DNA of 64,000 bases. It comes from Alteriqipengyuania_B sp035481675 (GTDB lineage Bacteria; Pseudomonadota; Alphaproteobacteria; Sphingomonadales; Sphingomonadaceae). Location of the stretch: contig NZ_JAYJJW010000001.1 in the NCBI RefSeq assembly GCF_035481675.1, forward strand, positions 124,001-188,000. The letters run 5' to 3'. A model generated the notes under the pieces. That model saw nothing but the letters and a program-made list of their open reading frames with translations. It was not told the DNA's origin and did no database searches. Of the stretch, positions 47,951-55,221 are shown piece after piece. Made by a program: the position numbers and the translations under genes. Position 1 is the stretch's first letter. Every line of letters starts with the position of its first letter.

Positions 47951-48702
47951 CGCTGGGTACGACGGACCTTACGATAGGGCAGCGCCTCCGCGATGTCTCC
48001 GCCATGGTGGAGCCGGGCCGGATCACCGCGATTTGCGGGCCCAACGGCGCGGGCAAGTCCACGCTGCTGTCTGCATTGGCCGGACTGCTGGCGCCTGACA
48101 GCGGGACGGTGTCGCTGGACGGCGAAAGCCTCGCCGCCCTCCACCCGCGCGAGCGGGCGAAGCGGATCGGCTACCTGCCGCAAGATGGCGAGGTCGCCTG
48201 GGACGTCGCAGTGAAAAGCCTCGTCGCGCTGGGGCGGCTGCCGCACCGCGATCCCCAGAGCGACCGGGGAGAAACTGCCATCGCCCGCGCCATCGGCGCG
48301 CTCGACCTCGAAGCTTTCGCGGACCGGCCCGTCACCAAGCTGTCGGGCGGAGAAAAGGCGCGGGTGCTGCTCGCCCGGGTGCTGGCGGGGGAGCCCGACT
48401 GGATCCTCGCCGACGAACCGCTCGCCGCGCTCGACCTTGCCCACCAGCTGACCTTGCTCCGCCACCTGAAGGCAGAGGCCGACAGCGGCGCAGGCGTGGT
48501 GATCGTCCTCCACGATCTCGCGCTGGCGATGAACCACGCCGACCGCGTGCTGATGCTGGACGCAGGCCGCCTCGTCGCCGATGGACCTCCCGGCGACGCC
48601 CTGTCCGCCGAAACGATCCGGCAGGTCTGGCAAGTGCCTGCGCGCTGGATCGGCGATCCGGGCGCGCGGGCGCTGGTGGTCAGTCCACCCGACGAAGGGT
48701 GA
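47947..48702 (+). CDS. btuD: cobalamin ABC transporter ATPase
   Basis: 251 residues from GTG 47947, overlapping the btuC stop (GTGA). Walker A GPNGAGKS at 31-38, signature LSGGEKARV, Walker B WILADEP, and H-loop VLHDLAL. It powers import of cobalamin with BtuC. The three ABC genes and btuB are chained by stop/start overlaps, so one mRNA under the riboswitch serves all four. Its 3' end overlaps the convergent lipoprotein gene by 23 nt. Confidence 0.93.
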   Translation: MTLGTTDLTIGQRLRDVSAMVEPGRITAICGPNGAGKSTLLSALAGLLAPDSGTVSLDGESLAALHPRERAKRIGYLPQDGEVAWDVAVKSLVALGRLPHRDPQSDRGETAIARAIGALDLEAFADRPVTKLSGGEKARVLLARVLAGEPDWILADEPLAALDLAHQLTLLRHLKAEADSGAGVVIVLHDLALAMNHADRVLMLDAGRLVADGPPGDALSAETIRQVWQVPARWIGDPGARALVVSPPDEG

Positions 48703-49510
48703 AGTTGTTCTCGCCTGCGGTCATCAGCATCTGCCCGCCGGCGAGCTTTTCGAAACGGGGCGAGGCGCGCATGGCGTCCAGCATACGCGCTTCCCCGTCC
48801 ACCCATTCGCCGCGCTCGGAAAATTCGGGACAGGTCGGCTCGGGTGAAGGAGTGCTGGTGGCGATGGCCGCATCGTCGAAGCTGACGGCGACGGTGTAAC
48901 CGGGACACGGCGAGAAGCTCAGCGCATCCGCGCCGATGGTCAGGATGGCGCCTTCGTCGATTGCGAAGCCGCGCATGCCCCGCTCGTTGACGATGGCCGT
49001 CTGGATCGGATGCCAGCGCCCGGCCAGCTGCTCGATCGTCGGCACGAAGGCGAGGCGGCGCTGCTCGGGGCGTTCCAGGACCAGCTCCTTGCCAGCCTTC
49101 GACAGCACCAGCTGACCATCTTCGCCGCGCGAAACTTTCGCGCCGTTCTTCATGAAGAGGAAGAACTCGGTCTCCAGCTCGTCGAGGTTCTCGCAATACA
49201 TCGCGGTGGATTCGATTGATTGGTCGTCCGGCCCCCGAAGCGTGCCGTCCGGACCCAAGGTCGTTTCGCTGCCCGACCAGTTGCAGCCGAGCCGGTAGCC
49301 GGTCCCTTCCGGTCCGAAGGTGACGAAAGCCGTGCGGGACGCGCTTTCGCCGATGCGGAATTCCGGCTGCCAGTCGCCGAAGCGGACCACGTCCCATTCG
49401 CCCGCGATGTCTTCGGCGCTCAGCGTGGCGTTGTCATCGGCGGGCTGTCCGTTGCCGCATGCGGCCAGCAGCACGAAGGGCGAGAGAACAGCAAGCAGGC
49501 GGGGCGTCAT
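48680..49510 (-). CDS. META-domain-like lipoprotein
   Basis: 276 residues from ATG 49510. Lipobox LLAAC gives Cys18. Two similar halves follow: IAGEWDVVRFGDWQPEFRIG...GYRLGCNWSGSETTLGPDG (about 35-90), and QLAGRWHPIQTAIVNERGMRGFAIDEGAILTIG...LSFSPCPGY (from about 155). The G-x-W and GCN-type features recall META/HslJ domains, found in outer-membrane or periplasmic proteins of unclear role. The function is unknown. Confidence 0.72.
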   Translation of the reverse strand: MTPRLLAVLSPFVLLAACGNGQPADDNATLSAEDIAGEWDVVRFGDWQPEFRIGESASRTAFVTFGPEGTGYRLGCNWSGSETTLGPDGTLRGPDDQSIESTAMYCENLDELETEFFLFMKNGAKVSRGEDGQLVLSKAGKELVLERPEQRRLAFVPTIEQLAGRWHPIQTAIVNERGMRGFAIDEGAILTIGADALSFSPCPGYTVAVSFDDAAIATSTPSPEPTCPEFSERGEWVDGEARMLDAMRASPRFEKLAGGQMLMTAGENNFTLRRVD

Positions 49511-49574
49511 GACGTGGCGAAGTCCGTAGTATTCAACTTCGCGCCGCCATGCGCCCCGCCGCTTGTCGGGAATC

Positions 49575-51788
49575 TCAACCGCCCGTTTCGTCGGACCCGT
49601 CGGCTTCCGCATCCGCGCTGGACCCGTCGAGGCCCTTGGCGGACAGCAGCGCGTCGATCTTAGGATCGCGGCCGCGGAAGTCGCGGTACATCTGGAACAG
49701 TTCTTTCGTCCCGCCCTGGCTCAGCACCGTGGCGCGGTAGTGGTCGCCGTTTGCGCGAGTGAGGCCGCCATTCTCGCGGAACCACTGGCGGCTGTCGTGG
49801 TCCAGCATTCCGGTCCACAGATAGGCGTAGTAGCCAGCCGAATAGCCGCCGGCGAAGATGTGCCGGAAATAGCTGGAGCGATAGCGCGGCGGGACGAGGT
49901 CGGTCTCGAGGCCGAGCTCTGCCAACGCCTGCGCCTCGTAGGCATCGACTTCGGCCGGCGTGTCGATTGCGGCGGCCTCGGCTGCCGAGAGCGAATGCCA
50001 TTTCATGTCGAGCAGGGCGGCGGTCACGGTTTCCCCGTAGCTGTAGCCCTGGTTGAACTTGCTCGCCGCCTCGATCTTGTCGATCAGGTCCTGCGGGATC
50101 GTCTCGCCCGTCTGGTAGTGCTTGGCGTAGTTCTGCAGCACTTCGGGCCAGGTCGCCCACATCTCGTGCACCTGGCTGGGATATTCCACGAAATCGCGTG
50201 CCACCGCCGTGCCGGACAGGCTGGCATAGCGCTGGTTGGCGAACAGGCCGTGTACCGCGTGGCCGAATTCGTGGAACATGGTGATGACGTTGTCGAAGGA
50301 TGCCAGTGCGGGTTCGCCATCGGCCGGCGGGGCGATGTTGAGCACGTTGTAGATGACCGGCTTGGTGCCTGCCATTTTCGACTGTTCGACGAAGTTGCTC
50401 ATCCACGCACCGCCGCGCTTGTTGTCGCGCTGGAACGGGTCGAAGTAGAACAGGCCGAGCTCGCTGCCGTCGGCATCGTACACGGTATAGACGCTCACCG
50501 TGGGGTGGTAGACCGGGATATCGCTGCGCTTCTTGAAGGTGATGCCGTAGAGCTTTTCGGCCATGAAGAAGACGCCGTCTTCCAGCACGCGATCGACTTC
50601 GAAATAGGGCTTCACCGCCTCTTCATCGAGGTCGTAGCGTTCCTTGCGGACCATTTCGGCGTAATAGTCCCAGTCCCACGGGCGGACGGTGAAGTCGCCG
50701 CCGTCGGCGCGGATGGCCTGGTTCAGCACGCCCGCCTCGCGCCGCTGCGTGGCGGCGAGGGCAGGGGTCAGCTGGCCCATGAAATCGAGCGCGGTCTGCG
50801 GCTCCTTCGCCATGTTGTCGTACATCTGGTAGCTCGCCCAGTTGGGCAGGCCGAAGATCTCCGCCTTGCGCGCCCGCAGCGCCGCCTGCTCCGCCAGGTT
50901 TGCACGCGTGTCGGTGCTGCCGCCGCGGTCGGTCCGGCGATAGGAGTTGGTGAACAGCTGCTGGCGCGTGGCGCGCACGTCCAGCGCCGGCATGGACGGC
51001 TGCTGCGTGGTGTTCTGCAGCGGGATGACATAGCCCGAAACGCCGCGATCGCGCGCTGCGGCGCGGGCGCTCTCGATCTCTCCGGCGGACAGGCCGGCTA
51101 GGGCGGAGGCGTCGGCCACCACCAGCGCCTGGTCCTTGGTCGCCTGCGTCAGCTTCTGGCTGAAGTCGGTGCTGAGTTCGGACAGGCGGGTGTTGATCTG
51201 CTTGATTTCCGCCTTCTGCCCTTCGTCCAGCAGCGCGCCGGCGTGGACCATCTGTTCGTAGGTTTCTTCCAGCAGCACCGCGTCTTCGGGCGTCATGCTC
51301 ATCGCGGCGCGGTTGTCATAGACCGCCTTCACCCGCGCGAATAGCACGGGGTCGAGGCTGATGTCGCCGTAATGCGCGGCCAGCTTCGGGCTGATCTCCG
51401 CATCGATGGCATCGAGCGTATCGTTGGTGTTGGCCCCCACGACGGCATAGAACACGCCGAGCACGCGGTTCAGCATCTGGCCGCTTTCTTCCAGCGCCAC
51501 GATGGTGTTGGCAAAGCTGGGCGCGGCGGGGTTGGCCTTGATCGCTTCGATCTCCGCCTTGTGGATGGCGAGGCCCTGTTCGATCGCGGGCTTGTAGTCG
51601 CTGTCGCGGATCTTGCTGAAATCGGGAGCGTGGAACGGCAGTTCGCTGGGCTGCGCGAAGATGCCGGTGCCTTCGGGAATGGCGGTGGCCATCACCGGGT
51701 CGCCAGTGGCTTCAAGCGGCTCGGTCATGGCGGCGCATCCGGCAAGAAGGGAGGTCGCGGCGATGCCCGCAAGCAGGTGGGATTTCAT
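49575..51788 (-). CDS. M3 family metallopeptidase (dipeptidyl carboxypeptidase-like) lipoprotein
   Basis: 737 residues from ATG 51788. Lipobox LLAGC gives Cys18, so it is probably periplasmic and membrane-anchored. The long helical N-terminal region is followed by the zinc motif HEFGH at 506-510 (MFHEFGHAVHGL) and EYPSQVHEMWA, typical of the M3A family (Dcp/oligopeptidase A), which removes C-terminal dipeptides or cleaves oligopeptides. The C-terminus is a short Asp/Ser-rich tail. The gene stands alone between two lipoprotein-related loci. Exported Dcp-like enzymes are frequent in sphingomonads. Confidence 0.94.
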   Translation of the reverse strand: MKSHLLAGIAATSLLAGCAAMTEPLEATGDPVMATAIPEGTGIFAQPSELPFHAPDFSKIRDSDYKPAIEQGLAIHKAEIEAIKANPAAPSFANTIVALEESGQMLNRVLGVFYAVVGANTNDTLDAIDAEISPKLAAHYGDISLDPVLFARVKAVYDNRAAMSMTPEDAVLLEETYEQMVHAGALLDEGQKAEIKQINTRLSELSTDFSQKLTQATKDQALVVADASALAGLSAGEIESARAAARDRGVSGYVIPLQNTTQQPSMPALDVRATRQQLFTNSYRRTDRGGSTDTRANLAEQAALRARKAEIFGLPNWASYQMYDNMAKEPQTALDFMGQLTPALAATQRREAGVLNQAIRADGGDFTVRPWDWDYYAEMVRKERYDLDEEAVKPYFEVDRVLEDGVFFMAEKLYGITFKKRSDIPVYHPTVSVYTVYDADGSELGLFYFDPFQRDNKRGGAWMSNFVEQSKMAGTKPVIYNVLNIAPPADGEPALASFDNVITMFHEFGHAVHGLFANQRYASLSGTAVARDFVEYPSQVHEMWATWPEVLQNYAKHYQTGETIPQDLIDKIEAASKFNQGYSYGETVTAALLDMKWHSLSAAEAAAIDTPAEVDAYEAQALAELGLETDLVPPRYRSSYFRHIFAGGYSAGYYAYLWTGMLDHDSRQWFRENGGLTRANGDHYRATVLSQGGTKELFQMYRDFRGRDPKIDALLSAKGLDGSSADAEADGSDETGG

Positions 51789-51886
51789 GGAGTTCCTTTC
51801 GGGAGACAATCTCGATCATCGGCGGCGGTTGAACCGCACATTCGTTGCATTTGCAACCGTCATGGCACCTGCCGCGTTAGGCTGGC

Positions 51887-52183
51887 ATGAACCGCACCGA
51901 TCTGGAGGCGCGCTGGCTTGCGCTGACCCGCGATGATATGCCGGCCGCGGCCGACGCGCGCGGCTGGCCCGTGCGGTTCGACCATTGCTTCCAGCGCATC
52001 CTGCTGGACCACGCGGCAGGCGGGCCGTGGCGCGAATCGATTGCCGCGCCCGCCTATCGCAACGCCACCGACGCGCAGCTGGAGGCGGCGGTGCAACTGG
52101 GTGAGGAAGCGTTGTCGGGCGAGGCCGACCTGGCTGCGCTTAACCGCCGGTCGCTCGCGTGGCGGGGGAAGCTGCGGGACTAG
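51887..52183 (+). CDS. small conserved hypothetical protein
   Basis: 98 residues, soluble, with no signal peptide. The sequence MNRTDLEARWLALTRDDMPA, RGWPVRFDHCFQRILLDHA, WRESIAAPAYRNATDAQLEAAVQLGEE, LAALNRRSLAWRGKL suggests a compact helical protein with conserved Trp, His and Cys. I do not recognise a family. Its 3' end overlaps the convergent lipoprotein gene by 44 nt. Confidence 0.65.
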   Translation: MNRTDLEARWLALTRDDMPAAADARGWPVRFDHCFQRILLDHAAGGPWRESIAAPAYRNATDAQLEAAVQLGEEALSGEADLAALNRRSLAWRGKLRD

Positions 52184-52835
52184 CGGCAGCTTCGGCTGCG
52201 GCTAGCTGCATCGCTTCGGCCAGCGCCTGGTGGTTGATCGTGACGATGCGCGGCGGGCCCGCTTCCTGCTCCACCGCCAGCCACACCGAGCCCAGATGGA
52301 AATCGCCGCCTTGTCCGGCGGTTACGGACATTTCCTGCAAGTCGATCTCGGCCAGCGCATCCAGCACTTCGCTGTCGAACACGGTATTGAATAACACGTC
52401 GAGCGCGCTTGCATCGGCAAGTTCGCGGCGATTGCCGTCGGCATCGATATAGAGCAGCGGCAGGCGGACCTGCTCCATCATCGCCTTGCGGTCGCGCGAC
52501 AGGGCAGCCTTGCGGATATCGGCGATGGCCCGTTCGAACTCGCTCGCCGTGGTGCCGGTCGCGCACGAAATCGCGCCGCCGGTCGCGGCATCGAAGCGGC
52601 GGTCGAAATCCCGGTCGGGGTTTTGCTGCTTTTCCCAGATCAGCAGCAGGCAATCCGCGTCACCTGCCTTGGCCAGCAGGGTCTTTGTACCCGCCTCGCG
52701 CTTGTCGTTTTTCGGTACAGGCGCTGCCTTTGAATCGGCCTGTTGCGACTCGGCCCGCTCTTCCGCCAGTCCGCATCCGGCCAGCGCCAGGGCGCACAGA
52801 AGAGCCGCCCCGCTACGCTTCGCGCGGGTCGGCAT
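52140..52835 (-). CDS. hypothetical lipoprotein
   Basis: 231 residues from ATG 52835 (an alternative ATG at 52844 adds three residues). Signal sequence ALALAGC gives Cys21. The mature part has a charged linker (about 25-50) and a domain with two cysteines, DADCLLLIWEKQQNPDRDFDRRF and AISCATGTTASEFERAIADIR, then LPLLYIDADGNRREL and FHLGSVWLAVEQEAG. The C-terminus is Ala/Pro-rich. The start overlaps the end of the lysozyme gene by 23 nt, suggesting coupling. The function is unknown. Confidence 0.68.
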   Translation of the reverse strand: MPTRAKRSGAALLCALALAGCGLAEERAESQQADSKAAPVPKNDKREAGTKTLLAKAGDADCLLLIWEKQQNPDRDFDRRFDAATGGAISCATGTTASEFERAIADIRKAALSRDRKAMMEQVRLPLLYIDADGNRRELADASALDVLFNTVFDSEVLDALAEIDLQEMSVTAGQGGDFHLGSVWLAVEQEAGPPRIVTINHQALAEAMQLAAAEAAASPAASPATRATGG

Positions 52836-53625
52836 AATCGGCATCCACGAAGATGTTTGCGCGCCTGTCACTGCGGTGTTCGAGACCCTTGTACTTGGTT
52901 CCGCCCGCATTGGCATAATCGAGCTGGTCGGCAATCGCTTCGTAATCCCCGGCGTCGATCGCCGCATTCAGCTGTGGGCTTTTCGCATCGGAAACGTTTC
53001 CGACGCCCACATTATAGACGAGATCGACGAGAGCGTCGAATTCATGCTGGTAGAACTTGGTTGTCCCGGCGAGCTTACGCGCGCCTTCCTCGGCAATACG
53101 GATGTCCTTGTCGAGAAAAGCAAGCGCCTGTTCCTTGGTGATGGTGTCGCCCACCCGTAGTCCGTCGGCTGGCGTCACAAGATGGCCTACGCCGACGGTC
53201 GGATAGCCCGCAACGTCGCGATAAACCGTGTAGCGGACGCCTTCTTCTTCGAGCAGCGCTTCCTTCAGCGCCTCGCTGGCGGTCAGGCGATCGGCTGTCT
53301 TGCGAATGTTTTCGGCTTCCTGGACCATTTCGGCCGTCACGGGCGCCTGATTGTTATGCGCGAAGTCGACCGGCAACGACCCGGCCGCGACGGACAATGC
53401 GCCAGCGGCGAGCAGGAGCGAGCCTTTGCTCATCCGGGCATCGCTCTTGGTGCGTTTCTTCTGCGGGTCGAACCGTCGCAAAATGGCCGACGGCTCGTCA
53501 CGAATGCGGCGCAACGCAACCTTCAAAGTCTCGCGCTTGGTCCGCTGACGCTTCGCCGCTGCACGGCCATGCGCGCTGTGGGCGGCATGGTCGGCGGCTA
53601 GTCGTCGGGCATCCTGCGAGGTCAT
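52813..53625 (-). CDS. membrane-anchored GH24 (T4-type) lysozyme
   Basis: 270 residues from ATG 53625. The catalytic arrangement of phage-type muramidases, E-x8-D-x5-T, is exact: Glu128, Asp137, Thr143 in EGVRYTVYRD VAGYPT. The domain continues through TPADGLRVGDTITKEQALAFLDKDI and ALVDLVYNVGVGNV. The N-terminal 65 residues are strongly basic and precede a weakly hydrophobic segment (about 66-86), which would anchor it to the inner membrane. Translation from Met65 would give a 206-residue SAR-endolysin-like form. It hydrolyses peptidoglycan. No other phage gene is nearby. Confidence 0.88.
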   Translation of the reverse strand: MTSQDARRLAADHAAHSAHGRAAAKRQRTKRETLKVALRRIRDEPSAILRRFDPQKKRTKSDARMSKGSLLLAAGALSVAAGSLPVDFAHNNQAPVTAEMVQEAENIRKTADRLTASEALKEALLEEEGVRYTVYRDVAGYPTVGVGHLVTPADGLRVGDTITKEQALAFLDKDIRIAEEGARKLAGTTKFYQHEFDALVDLVYNVGVGNVSDAKSPQLNAAIDAGDYEAIADQLDYANAGGTKYKGLEHRSDRRANIFVDADYADPREA

Positions 53626-53776
53626 ATAAAGGGGTCGTCTCCGTAAAAATTTTTTCTTTTCGGGGTTTTGGCCTCCACACTTGGAATGTGGGTGCAACTG
53701 CCCCTGTCTTACCTAACCAACGGACAGGCTCGCCATCGTGTCCACGGTTCGGCGTGTCTCGCACTCGTTTCGTGGC

Positions 53777-53803
53777 TTGGAAGGTCCCGACGGGCGTGAT
53801 AAT
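53777..53803 (+). promoter_or_regulatory. weak promoter candidate for the Slam operon
   Basis: TTGGAA (53777-53782) with GATAAT (53798-53803) at a short 15-nt spacing lies 34 nt before the Slam-like gene. The whole region 53626-53837 separates divergent genes and also holds an AT-rich tract near 53640-53660. Low confidence. Confidence 0.3.
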
Positions 53804-53837
53804 TGCTTCCCGGTCATTCCGCTTGGGTCGAGCTTCC

Positions 53838-55187
53838 ATGAAATCCACATCGTTCCGCCGGCTTTGGGTCGGGCCATTGCTCGCCTGCGCCGCTTTGCCC
53901 GTTTCCGTCACCGCACAGGAAACCGCCCCTCAAGCGCAGGAAAGTGTGCAGGTGACTGCCGCGCAGCTGTTCGAGTTCGCAGAGCAGGCCAAGGCGCAGG
54001 GCGACTTTGCCACTGCTGCCACGGCTTATGAGGCGCTGGCGAACGATCCCGACCAGTCGATCCGCAGCGAGGCGCGGTTCCGCCACGCAATCATGCTGGC
54101 CGACCGGCAGGGGCGCTATGCCGATGCCGCGGTGCTGTTCCGCCGTATCGTGGACGACGAGCCCGACCAGGCGCGCGTCCGGCTGGAACTGGCGCGGATG
54201 CAGGCGATGCTGGGCAACCGGGACGAGGCCGCGCGCGAACTGCGCGCCGTGCAGACCGCCGACCTGCCACCGCAAGTCGCGCGGCAGGTGCGCTTCTACC
54301 AGCAGGCGCTGAGCGGGCGGAAACCCTTCGGCGCGAGCATCGAGCTGGCGCTGGCGCCCGACAGCAACATCAACCGCGCGACCCAGTCCGACACGCTCGG
54401 CACGATCATCGGCGATTTCGACCTTAGCGAGGATGCGCAGGAAACCAGCGGCATCGGCCTGTCGGCGCGCGCCCAGACCTATGGCCGGATCGGCCTGCGC
54501 GACGATACGGACTTGCTGCTGCGGCTGAGCGGCAGTGGCAGGGCTTATGAAAAGAGCCAGTTCAACGATTATTCGCTGGCGCTGCAGGCGGGGCCGGAGA
54601 TGGTGCTGGGCAAGACGTGGCGGGTCGACCTCGCCGCGCTGGGCGGGCTGCGCTGGTTCGGCGGCGATCTCTATTCGCGCACGCTCGGCGTGACCTCCAC
54701 GGTGACCCACGCCGTCGATCCGCGCACCCAGCTGCGGCTGCAAGGCAGCGCCACGCAGGAAGACGACCGCCTCAACGATTTGCGCGATGCGCGCCGGGCG
54801 CAGCTGACGCTCGGCCTCGACCGCGCGTTTTCGCAGCGCAGCGGGGGCGGCGTGCGCCTGTCGGGCGACCGGCGCATGGCGAACGATCCGGGCTACTCCA
54901 CCGCCAGCGGCGGGATCGACCTTTACGCCTTCCGCGAGATCGGCCGAACTACGGCGGTCGTGCGCGGCGGGTACGAGCGGTTGGAGGCGGACCGCCGGCT
55001 GTTCCTCTACCCCGAGCGGCGCAAAGACGACCGCTTCGATGTCAGCCTGTCCGGCACCTTCCGCGCCCTGACTTTCGAAGGTCTCGCGCCCCTGTTGCGG
55101 GTCTCTTACGAGCGAAACTTGTCAACGGTGGAGATATACGATTATCAACGGATTGCGGCGGAGATCGGGATCACCGCTGCATTCTGA
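53838..55187 (+). CDS. Slam/DUF560-like outer-membrane protein (type XI secretion translocator)
   Basis: 449 residues from ATG 53838. Signal peptide ends about residue 30 (VSVTAQE). Residues about 38-155 form TPR-type helices (AAQLFEFAEQAKAQGDFATAATAYEAL, YADAAVLFRRIVDDEPDQARVRLELARMQAMLGNRDEAARELRAVQ). Then comes the Slam transition ARQVRFYQQALSGRKPFGASIELALAPDSNINRAT and a beta-barrel of alternating strands ending in Phe (IGITAAF). Slam proteins move TbpB-like lipoproteins to the cell surface. The two genes 34 nt downstream encode just such lipoproteins, which supports the call. Not tested by profile search. Confidence 0.85.
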   Translation: MKSTSFRRLWVGPLLACAALPVSVTAQETAPQAQESVQVTAAQLFEFAEQAKAQGDFATAATAYEALANDPDQSIRSEARFRHAIMLADRQGRYADAAVLFRRIVDDEPDQARVRLELARMQAMLGNRDEAARELRAVQTADLPPQVARQVRFYQQALSGRKPFGASIELALAPDSNINRATQSDTLGTIIGDFDLSEDAQETSGIGLSARAQTYGRIGLRDDTDLLLRLSGSGRAYEKSQFNDYSLALQAGPEMVLGKTWRVDLAALGGLRWFGGDLYSRTLGVTSTVTHAVDPRTQLRLQGSATQEDDRLNDLRDARRAQLTLGLDRAFSQRSGGGVRLSGDRRMANDPGYSTASGGIDLYAFREIGRTTAVVRGGYERLEADRRLFLYPERRKDDRFDVSLSGTFRALTFEGLAPLLRVSYERNLSTVEIYDYQRIAAEIGITAAF

Positions 55188-55221
55188 GATCTGGTTTCGC
55201 AGAACCAATGGGGGTCGTACA

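Noticed and set aside
46206..48702. Iron-siderophore ABC importer instead of a cobalamin one
   Set aside because: The families overlap, but the upstream cobalamin riboswitch and chained overlap with the receptor gene favour vitamin B12.
52813..53625. Prophage remnant around the lysozyme gene
   Set aside because: No other phage gene, integrase, attachment site or tRNA was seen nearby, so only the single gene is reported.
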